From IMG/VR virus record IMGVR_UViG_3300006166_000210, positions 1-21,825 of that record: 21,825 nucleotides of DNA, one strand, 5' to 3'. Below, piece after piece: positions 14,363 through 20,426 of this stretch. Positions within the stretch are counted from its first letter, which is position 1; every line of letters starts with the position of its first letter. A program made the position numbers and the translations under genes. The DNA is from a virus. Below the pieces are notes generated by a model that saw nothing but the letters and a program-made list of their open reading frames with translations, did not search any database and was not told where the DNA came from.

Positions 14363-15222
14363 AGAAGTCCCTGAAGTCTCTTAAAACACCTCTCAGGTAT
14401 CCTGGTGGTAAGTCTCGTGCTTGTATAAAGATGGAGAAGTATCTACCTAATTTGGCAACCTATGAGCAATATAGAGAACCCTTTATTGGGGGTGGGTCTT
14501 TTGCTATACATGTTACTAAGTTGTATGATGGTTTACCTATTTGGGTAAATGATTTATATAAACCACTGTTTACATTTTGGCAGCAACTTCAGGGATCTGG
14601 AAAGGAAATGTCTGAGAGATTGTTAGAGATTAAAGAGGAATATAATATACCAGATAAGGCAAAAGAATTTTTTAAAACAGCGAAGGAGATTATTAGTGAT
14701 AAAGAACAATCCGACTTTGATCGTGCCGTTGCTTTTTATGTTGTTAACAAGTGCTCTTTTTCTGGTCTCACTGAGTCCTCGTCCTTCTCACCTCAGGCAA
14801 GTACCTCCAACTTTACTGTTAGAGGAATTGAAAAACTTCCAGACTACCAAGAGTTAATAACCAATTGGGTTATAACAAATTATTCTTATGAGGATGTTTT
14901 AAAGAATGGTATTGATTCCTTTATATACTTAGATCCTCCTTATGATATTAAGGATAATCTATATGGTAAGAAGGGTGGAATGCATAAGACATTTGATCAT
15001 GATAAATTTGCAGAAGATTGTGAGGCATGTGAATCTCACCAATTAGTATCATATAATAATTCTCAATTAGTAAAGGATAGATTTGCTGGTTGGGATGCAG
15101 CGGAATATGAACTAACATATACCATGAGATCTACTGGAGATTACATGGGTGATCAAAGTACTCGTAAGGAGTTACTTTTACTAAATTATGAAAGGAGCAG
15201 TTTAATGGAGTTCTTCAAATGA
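14359..15222 (+). CDS. DNA adenine methylase, Dam/D12 class
   Basis: This is a 287-aa alpha-class N6-adenine methyltransferase. The N-terminal LRYPGGKSR is at 12-20, AdoMet-site EPFIGGGS at 40-47, an NDLYK motif near 64-68, and catalytic DPPY at 192-195. The insert between about 75 and 180 is the helical target-recognition part. Dam itself methylates GATC, and GATC occurs often in this window, but the target of this enzyme is not shown by the sequence. It overlaps the nuclease candidate by 4 nt upstream and the 52-aa ORF by 4 nt downstream. It could protect phage DNA from that nuclease or from host restriction, or mark it for regulation. Confidence 0.92.
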   Translation: MKKSLKSLKTPLRYPGGKSRACIKMEKYLPNLATYEQYREPFIGGGSFAIHVTKLYDGLPIWVNDLYKPLFTFWQQLQGSGKEMSERLLEIKEEYNIPDKAKEFFKTAKEIISDKEQSDFDRAVAFYVVNKCSFSGLTESSSFSPQASTSNFTVRGIEKLPDYQELITNWVITNYSYEDVLKNGIDSFIYLDPPYDIKDNLYGKKGGMHKTFDHDKFAEDCEACESHQLVSYNNSQLVKDRFAGWDAAEYELTYTMRSTGDYMGDQSTRKELLLLNYERSSLMEFFK

Positions 15223-15377
15223 AATGTAGAGTAAAGTTGTATGTTGCTGGCAAACTCTTTAATGAGGATGTATATGCCAGAGACTATGCGGAGGCAAGAC
15301 AAGTTGCTCTTGCAAGAAATCCAAACGCCAGAGTCGTTGGTGTTAATGCGATAATGGAGTCATTTAATGAAGACTGA
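15219..15377 (+). CDS. Small hypothetical protein before gp62 (52 aa)
   Basis: The frame overlaps the Dam stop by 4 nt and the gp62 start by 11 nt, so it tiles the gap exactly. The protein has an N-terminal strand (MKCRVKLYVAG), an acidic turn, a helix (ARDYAEARQVALARN), then a strand (ARVVGVNAI), giving a compact beta-alpha-beta outline. I think similar peptides occur next to gp62 in other cyanophages but cannot verify that here. The function is unknown. Translation of gp62 may be coupled to it because gp62 has only weak ribosome-site sequence inside this ORF. Confidence 0.7.
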   Translation: MKCRVKLYVAGKLFNEDVYARDYAEARQVALARNPNARVVGVNAIMESFNED

Positions 15378-15750
15378 ATTGAAGGAATGGTTAAATTCAA
15401 TTAATCATACCAAGGAGGATTTAACTGAAGATCCTGATGCAATTAAGTCTTATCCTCCATACATTATTAACAAATGTCTGTCTGGACACCTGGATTGCGT
15501 TCTCTTTGCTAATGAAATGAACAAATATCCTTCCTTAGATAAGGATATGCAATATAAATTTTATCTAAATAGTCTGAGGAAACGGAAGAGATTCTCTCCG
15601 TGGATGCGGAAAGATAAGATTAGTAACCTTGACCTTGTTAAACAATACTATGGTTATAGTAATGAGAAAGCAATGCAAGCGTTGAATATTTTATCCAAAG
15701 AACAACTCGATTTTATTAAACAACGACTTGACATTGGTGGAATGACATGA
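15367..15750 (+). CDS. 62: Clamp loader small subunit gp62
   Basis: This encodes 127 aa, shorter than T4 gp62 (187 aa), as is usual in cyanophages. Typical segments are LKEWLNSINHTK at the N-terminus, YPPYIINKCLSGHLDC near 29-44, RKRKRFSPWMRKDK near 71-84 and YYGYSNEKA near 94-102. The position immediately before regA is the same as in T4 (44-62-regA-43) and supports the call despite low similarity to T4. It joins gp44 in the clamp loader and contributes the non-ATPase subunit. Its last bases overlap the regA start (ATGACATGA region). Confidence 0.88.
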   Translation: MKTELKEWLNSINHTKEDLTEDPDAIKSYPPYIINKCLSGHLDCVLFANEMNKYPSLDKDMQYKFYLNSLRKRKRFSPWMRKDKISNLDLVKQYYGYSNEKAMQALNILSKEQLDFIKQRLDIGGMT

Positions 15751-16187
15751 CTAGTAGTACTATTGAACCACAAGTTAACTGGAAGCCTGAGATGATGGTG
15801 GAGGTTATGCTTAACGAACCAGATGATTTTTTAAAAGTCCGTGAGACTTTAACAAGAATTGGTGTAGCATCAAGGAAGGAGAAAAAGTTATATCAATCTT
15901 GCCATATTCTTCATAAGCAAGGTAGATATTATATTACTCACTTCAAAGAATTATTCGCATTAGATGGGAAACACGCTAACCTTACTGTTAACGACGTTCA
16001 GCGTCGGAATCGTATCGCTCGTTTGCTTTCTGATTGGGGTCTCATATCTGTAGTCAATGCTGAGAGCATATCTGATGTTGCTCCCTTAAACCAAATCAAG
16101 GTTTTAGCATATAAAGATAAGGGTGAATGGATCCTGGAACAAAAATATAACATTGGTTCTAAGAAAAAAGTGGAAGTTACTGAATAG
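15747..16187 (+). CDS. regA: RegA translational repressor
   Basis: This encodes 146 aa. From residue ~17 it follows T4 RegA (122 aa) closely: PDDFLKVRETLTRIGVA near 25-41, LYQSCHILHKQGRYYITHFKE near 48-68, an RRNRIARLL segment, and LSDWGLI. RegA binds mRNA around start codons and represses many early T4 genes, including 44 and 45, so the same operon targets are likely here. The protein has an N-terminal extension of about 16 residues and a slightly longer basic C-terminus than T4. It is the last gene of the clamp-loader block. A TATAAT box and a new unit (glycogen phosphorylase) begin 6 nt after its stop. Confidence 0.94.
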   Translation: MTSSTIEPQVNWKPEMMVEVMLNEPDDFLKVRETLTRIGVASRKEKKLYQSCHILHKQGRYYITHFKELFALDGKHANLTVNDVQRRNRIARLLSDWGLISVVNAESISDVAPLNQIKVLAYKDKGEWILEQKYNIGSKKKVEVTE

Positions 16188-16193
16188 ATAGAG

Positions 16194-16199
16194 TATAAT
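16194..16199 (+). promoter_or_regulatory. -10-only promoter candidate for glycogen phosphorylase
   Basis: TATAAT lies 27 nt before ATG 16221, with no good -35 at 16-18 bp spacing. No terminator separates it from regA, so read-through from upstream is also possible. The leader is short and has no Shine-Dalgarno. Confidence 0.45.
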
Positions 16200-16220
16200 A
16201 TCTGTAACAGTACAACCGTT

Positions 16221-18605
16221 ATGTCACAATTGTATAATGGTATCAGTGAACGTCTTTTTTATACTTTAGGTAAAAGACCTGATACCGCATCACCACATGA
16301 TTTCTATATGGCATTATGCTATGCTGTGAGAGATCAGATGATGACTTATTGGTTGGATAGTAAACCAAAGTCAAAGAAGGAAGTCGCATATCTATCTGCA
16401 GAATTTTTAATTGGACCTCAACTTAATAGGAATCTTATTAACTTAGGAATTCTTAAAGAGGCAGAAGAAGCATTAAAGGAATATGGTTATTGTTTAGATA
16501 AAGTTGTTGCACAAGCAGAGGAACCAGGACTTGGCAATGGTGGTCTTGGTCGTCTGGCTGCATGTTATATGGAGTCTCTATCGACTCTAAAGGTTCCTGC
16601 TACTGGATATGGTATAAGGTATAAGTATGGTATCTTTAAACAGATTATAAGGGACAATCAGCAAATTGAGATAACCGATAATTGGTTGCATGGAGATTGG
16701 CCATGGGAGTTATGTCAACCAGAAGAATCTGTTTTAGTTGGATTTGGTGGTAGAGTAGAGAATTATATTTCAGATAGAGAGCATTATAGAGTACGTTGGG
16801 TTCCTGATGAACAGGTAGTAGCAGTTCCCTATGATGTATTGCAATTAGGGTATAGGGTTAATTCTTGTAATAGATTAAGATTATGGAGAGCGGATGCTAC
16901 TGAGACATTTGATTTCTATGCATTTAATATTGGAGATTATCTTGGTTCAGTAGAACAGAGTGTTACTTCTGAGACCATCTCTAAGGTACTGTATCCTAAT
17001 GATGGTACAGATCAGGGTAAGACATTGCGATTGAAGCAACAGTTCTTCTTTGTCAGTGCATCTCTTCAAGATATGCTTAGGAGTTTAGAGAAGCGTAATA
17101 TTCCTTTAACTGAATTCCCAGATTATTATGCAGTTCAACTAAATGATACTCATCCTTCTATTGCAGTAGCAGAGTTGATGAGATTGCTTGTAGATGAGCG
17201 TCATATGGAGTGGGAAGATGCATGGGAGATAACACATAAGACTATTGCATATACAAACCATACTCTTCTTCCAGAGGCATTAGAGAAGTGGAGTCTTAAA
17301 TTATTTAAGAATCTTCTTCCACGTCATATGGAAATAATCTATGAGATTAATCGTAGATTCCTAAATTTGGTTCGTCTTCAGTATCCTGGAAATGAATCAA
17401 TCTTAAGTAAGTTATCTATCATTGATGAGACAGGTAATAAGTTTGTTCGTATGGCACACTTAGCAACCGTAGGATCACATCATGTTAATGGTGTTGCTGA
17501 GTTGCATTCTGACTTAGTTAAATCTCAATTGATGCCAGAGTTTAATGACTTATGGCCTCATAAGTTTACTAATGTAACTAATGGTGTTACTCCTCGTAGA
17601 TGGATAGCATCTTGTAATCCTTCCCTATCAGAGGTTCTTACTGAATATTGTGGTCCAGATTGGATTACTGATATGGGACAACTTAAAAAGTTAGAAGAGG
17701 AAAAATCTTACGAACTATTGGAGAAGTTGGGAGAAGCAAAACTTCTCGGTAAACATCATCTTGCTTGTTACATCTTTAACAATCTAGGAATATCTGTAGA
17801 TCCTTCTAGTATGTTTGATGTTCATGTTAAGAGGATACATGAATATAAGCGTCAGCACTTACTTGCACTTCAAGTTATCGCCCAGTATCTTCGTATCAAA
17901 AACGGAAAGGACTTCGTTCCTCGCACAGTAATATTTGGTGGCAAAGCAGCACCTGGATATTATATGGCAAAGTTGATTGTTCATTTTATTAATTCTATTG
18001 CTGAGACAATTAATAGTGATCCTGATATGGATGGTAAGTTACGTGTAGTATTCTTACCAAACTATAGTGTTAAGTTAGGAGAACTTGTATATCCTGCTGC
18101 TGATTTATCTGAACAAATTTCTACTGCTGGTAAGGAAGCATCGGGTACAGGTAATATGAAGTTCCAAATGAATGGTGCTTTAACTATTGGTACATTAGAT
18201 GGTGCTAACGTAGAGATACGTAATCTAGTTGGTAAAGAGAACTTCTTCTTATTTGGTAAGACAGAATCTGAGATAGGAGAATTGTGGAGGAACAATTATG
18301 ATCCTAAGCACTACATGAGTGCTGAACTTTGGGAAGTGATTAACCTTATTAAAGGTGGGCATTTTAGTGGGGGTGATAAGGATACCTTTAGACCACTCTT
18401 AGATAACTTATTGAATAATGATCCATTCTGTGTCTTTGCTGATTTTGATGATTATCTTAATGCTCAAGATGCAGTGAATGAGGTATGGAAGAATAGAGAT
18501 GAGTGGAATAATATGTCTCTTTTAAATATTGCACGATCAGGATTCTTCTCTTCTGATAGATCTATTAGGGATTACTGCGACAAGATATGGGGGATATCTG
18601 TTTGA
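16221..18605 (+). CDS. glgP: Glycogen phosphorylase (alpha-glucan phosphorylase)
   Basis: This 794-aa enzyme is slightly shorter than bacterial GlgP (about 800-840). The family blocks are present in order: VAYLSAEFLIG near 55-65, EPGLGNGGLGRLAACYMES at 101-119, GYGIRYKYGIFKQ near 129-141, VQLNDTHPSIAVAE near the middle, TNHTLLPEALE, then FTNVTNGVTPRRW, and VKRIHEYKRQ. The cofactor site EASGTGNMK has its PLP lysine at K647, followed by GTLDGANVEI. It cleaves alpha-1,4 glucans with phosphate to release glucose-1-phosphate. No truncation or lost catalytic block is evident, so it should be active. A long N-terminal regulatory extension of the animal type is absent. In a cyanobacterial host it would mobilise stored glycogen to fuel the pentose phosphate route during infection. 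Base and codon use look like the neighbouring phage genes. It overlaps the oxygenase ORF by up to 19 nt. Confidence 0.96.
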   Translation: MSQLYNGISERLFYTLGKRPDTASPHDFYMALCYAVRDQMMTYWLDSKPKSKKEVAYLSAEFLIGPQLNRNLINLGILKEAEEALKEYGYCLDKVVAQAEEPGLGNGGLGRLAACYMESLSTLKVPATGYGIRYKYGIFKQIIRDNQQIEITDNWLHGDWPWELCQPEESVLVGFGGRVENYISDREHYRVRWVPDEQVVAVPYDVLQLGYRVNSCNRLRLWRADATETFDFYAFNIGDYLGSVEQSVTSETISKVLYPNDGTDQGKTLRLKQQFFFVSASLQDMLRSLEKRNIPLTEFPDYYAVQLNDTHPSIAVAELMRLLVDERHMEWEDAWEITHKTIAYTNHTLLPEALEKWSLKLFKNLLPRHMEIIYEINRRFLNLVRLQYPGNESILSKLSIIDETGNKFVRMAHLATVGSHHVNGVAELHSDLVKSQLMPEFNDLWPHKFTNVTNGVTPRRWIASCNPSLSEVLTEYCGPDWITDMGQLKKLEEEKSYELLEKLGEAKLLGKHHLACYIFNNLGISVDPSSMFDVHVKRIHEYKRQHLLALQVIAQYLRIKNGKDFVPRTVIFGGKAAPGYYMAKLIVHFINSIAETINSDPDMDGKLRVVFLPNYSVKLGELVYPAADLSEQISTAGKEASGTGNMKFQMNGALTIGTLDGANVEIRNLVGKENFFLFGKTESEIGELWRNNYDPKHYMSAELWEVINLIKGGHFSGGDKDTFRPLLDNLLNNDPFCVFADFDDYLNAQDAVNEVWKNRDEWNNMSLLNIARSGFFSSDRSIRDYCDKIWGISV

Positions 18606-19156
18606 GTATTCCTATAGCACCATTAAATCCACCACAAGGATCAACGTGCCCTTTTGTCTATGCATCTAATGTCTTTACTGAAGAACAGTTAGATAGTATT
18701 GAAGACATGGTTGATATGAATAGTGGTACTCAATTTAATGATGAGATTAAAAAATCATGGGTTACTATGATTGGATATAATGAGGATAGTCATTGGTTAT
18801 TCTCTCAATTATCTAAAGTTGTTCATCAATTAAACACTGAGTATTATAGATTTAATTTAACTCAACTTGACGATAATATTCAGTATGCTTGCTATAGTAA
18901 AGGTTCAGAATATAAATGGCATACTGATTATACTAACTGTCCTACTCCTGCTAGAAAATTTACGGTAGTTGTTCAGTTGAGTGATCCTTCAGAATATGAA
19001 GGTGGTCAGTTTGAATTATTCCCAAAGGTGGAAGTTCCGAAAGAACGTGGTCTCGTTCATATCTTCCCACCGTACCTTTACCATAGGGTAAAAACCGTAC
19101 AATCTGGGGTTAGAAAAGTTTTAGTTACTTGGGTTTGGGGTCCACCATTCGCTTAA
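18587..19156 (+). CDS. 2-oxoglutarate/Fe(II)-dependent oxygenase (prolyl-4-hydroxylase-like)
   Basis: This encodes 189 aa from ATG 18587. An in-frame TTG at 18602, eight nt after a GGGGG run and sharing the glgP stop region, is a possible alternative start. The double-stranded beta-helix motifs are clear: H112 and D114 in KWHTDY, distal H166 in YLYHRV, and R176 (GVRK) for 2OG binding, with GGQFELF near 139-145 between them. Such enzymes hydroxylate proteins or small molecules using iron, oxygen and 2-oxoglutarate. Cyanophages carry many of them and the substrates are mostly unknown. It is probably co-transcribed with glycogen phosphorylase, but a functional link is not shown. Confidence 0.9.
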   Translation: MGDICLSIPIAPLNPPQGSTCPFVYASNVFTEEQLDSIEDMVDMNSGTQFNDEIKKSWVTMIGYNEDSHWLFSQLSKVVHQLNTEYYRFNLTQLDDNIQYACYSKGSEYKWHTDYTNCPTPARKFTVVVQLSDPSEYEGGQFELFPKVEVPKERGLVHIFPPYLYHRVKTVQSGVRKVLVTWVWGPPFA

Positions 19157-19197
19157 CCGAATAAAAAGTTCTGGTTATCCGATTGTATCATTTGAGT

Positions 19198-19246
19198 GTT
19201 TGTGTTTAAATAATAGTGTCGCCTTCGGGGACATCAAAACACAAAC
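19198..19246 (+). other. Nested stem-loop structure upstream of hsp20
   Basis: An outer perfect 10-bp inverted repeat, GTTTGTGTTT (19198-19207) with AAACACAAAC (19237-19246), encloses an inner stem. The inner stem is TGTC-G-CC with loop TTCG and GG-GACA (19217-19233, one bulged G). UUCG loops on a CC/GG stem are very stable. No T-run follows, so it is a poor terminator. It sits in the 114-bp gap 19157-19270, and the hsp20 ribosome site AAGGAG (19257-19262) lies just outside the stem. Possible roles are a 5' stabiliser, a processed 3' end of the oxygenase transcript, or a protein-binding leader. Confidence 0.65.
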
Positions 19247-19270
19247 TCGCTTATTTAAGGAGCTACTATC

Positions 19271-19705
19271 ATGACTAACCTAACACGTTTTCATACGGCA
19301 GATATGCCACTACTGTTCGATAAGATAATGAAGAACAGTATAGGGATGGACGATTATTTTGATCGGTTCATGACTCTACAAGAGACCACATCAAACTATC
19401 CCCCATATAATTTAATTGAAGTAAACAATGTCGAATCGAGACTCGAAATCGCCCTTGCGGGGTTTACGAAAGATGAAGTATGCGTCTATACGGAGTTTGG
19501 AAAACTACATGTACAAGGCAGCAAAGAAGAACAGGAAGATGTTGGAACGTTTAGACATAAAGGATTGGCCAACAGGTCTTTCTCTAGGGTCTGGCAAATC
19601 TCAGATGATACCGAGGTACGAGAGGTCGAATTTAGAGACGGATTACTCGTCGTTCGATTAGGTAAAATAGTTCCAGAACATCATGCTCGAAAAGAGTATC
19701 TATAA
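19271..19705 (+). CDS. hsp20: Small heat-shock protein Hsp20 (alpha-crystallin domain)
   Basis: This encodes 144 aa. After a variable N-terminal arm (1-42), the alpha-crystallin domain runs from YPPYNLIEV (43-51) through EIALAGFTKDEV, a GKLHVQG segment (77-83), FSRVWQI (104-110) and the conserved DGLLVVRL (123-130). The C-terminus is short, with KIVPE in place of a full I-x-I motif. It is an ATP-independent chaperone that would hold unfolded phage or host proteins. hsp20 near gene 43 is a hallmark of T4-like cyanophages. TAAGGAG lies 8 nt before the ATG, the clearest Shine-Dalgarno in this part of the window, and a stable RNA structure precedes it. A strong terminator follows. Confidence 0.94.
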   Translation: MTNLTRFHTADMPLLFDKIMKNSIGMDDYFDRFMTLQETTSNYPPYNLIEVNNVESRLEIALAGFTKDEVCVYTEFGKLHVQGSKEEQEDVGTFRHKGLANRSFSRVWQISDDTEVREVEFRDGLLVVRLGKIVPEHHARKEYL

Positions 19706-19734
19706 ATAAAACTGAATATCGTCGCCGCAAAGTG

Positions 19735-19771
19735 GGGGTGTACTGGCAAAATCCAGTTGACACCCCTTTTT
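19735..19771 (+). terminator. Strong Rho-independent terminator after hsp20
   Basis: GGGGTGTACTGG (19735-19746) pairs with CCAGT + ACACCCC (19753-19766), interrupted only by a two-base TG bulge. That gives twelve pairs with loop CAAAAT, followed by five Ts. It ends the hsp20 transcript. The right arm also contains the -35 box of the next promoter. Confidence 0.85.
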
Positions 19772-19785
19772 ATTGGCTGTATAAT
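19757..19785 (+). promoter_or_regulatory. Perfect-consensus sigma-70 promoter upstream of the gp43 group
   Basis: TTGACA (19757-19762), a 17-bp spacer and TATAAT (19780-19785) match the primary-sigma consensus exactly. It would allow host RNA polymerase to transcribe the two small ORFs and gene 43 early. The ATG of the first gene is 26 nt after the start of the -10 box. The -35 box lies inside the preceding terminator. Confidence 0.85.
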
Positions 19786-19805
19786 ACCTACAAAGATAAC
19801 CCATT

Positions 19806-20150
19806 ATGGCAAATAAACTAGCAGTAATTAAAACTGGTGAACAGATCATTACAAAGGTTGAAGAGATGCTTTTGGATGATAAGGTTGTTGGATACTTCTT
19901 TATTAAACCATGTGTTGTAAATACTTCAGAACCTATTGTTAATAAAGAAAGTGGTGGTGCTTCTTTTGATATCAAATTAGCACCTTGGATTCCTTTAGGT
20001 AAAGGAACTAGGTTCCCAGTACCCTTGGATTGGATCGTCACTTTTATTGACCCAGTTGATGAACTATCATCAATGTATATGAATGATGTTCTAAAGGAAA
20101 AGGAAGAGACCCAAGAAAAAACAATCGTAATTCCTGAGGAGGATAGTTAA
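19806..20150 (+). CDS. Small beta-rich protein, possibly Sm-like (family copy 3 of 4)
   Basis: This encodes 114 aa and is the first gene after a consensus promoter, with a short leader lacking a Shine-Dalgarno. The pattern is clearest here: LAVIKTGEQIITKVEE at 5-20, a strand ending in KP near 35, LAPWIP near 60-65, then a DWIVTFIDPVDEL segment near 75-87 and a helix with MYMND, followed by an acidic tail. It aligns by eye with the proteins starting at 746, 13515 and 20151. Glycine between two strands followed by a conserved Val is reminiscent of Sm-type barrels, but the fold is unproven. The position directly before gp43 suggests expression with the polymerase. Confidence 0.8.
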   Translation: MANKLAVIKTGEQIITKVEEMLLDDKVVGYFFIKPCVVNTSEPIVNKESGGASFDIKLAPWIPLGKGTRFPVPLDWIVTFIDPVDELSSMYMNDVLKEKEETQEKTIVIPEEDS

Positions 20151-20426
20151 ATGGCAGATGAACTTAAACCACAATTAATTGTATTTCATACTGGAGGTAC
20201 AGTAGTTGCTGAGATTGAAGAAGTTGGAGCAGACATTGGAGAACCTGATTGCAAAATCAAGAACCCATATAACATTGTTCCTCAACAGAATGGTAATGCT
20301 ACTTTGCAACCTTGGATGGGTGAACTAACCAATCAAAAAGAATTTATGATTAGTTCTGACAAGATCTTGACTATATGCGAACCACTTGGTAAAATAAAAG
20401 ATACTTATGAAAGTCTAAACTCGTAA
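20151..20426 (+). CDS. Small beta-rich protein, possibly Sm-like (family copy 4 of 4)
   Basis: This encodes 91 aa starting directly after the stop of its neighbour, with GAGGAGGA just upstream inside that gene. It shares the family pattern: LIVFHTGGTVVAEIEE near 8-23, KNPYNIV near 37-43, LQPWMG near 52-57, a SDKILTICEPLGKI segment near 69-82 and Y near 86. It is most similar in layout to the adjacent copy, suggesting tandem duplication followed by divergence. The stop overlaps the gp43 start (TAATG). The function is unknown, and coupling to the polymerase is the only context clue. Confidence 0.8.
   Translation: MADELKPQLIVFHTGGTVVAEIEEVGADIGEPDCKIKNPYNIVPQQNGNATLQPWMGELTNQKEFMISSDKILTICEPLGKIKDTYESLNS

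Noticed and set aside
19701-19708. TATAAATA at the end of hsp20
   Set aside because: A transcript from it would meet the terminator within about 60 nt. It overlaps the stop codon and is at chance frequency.
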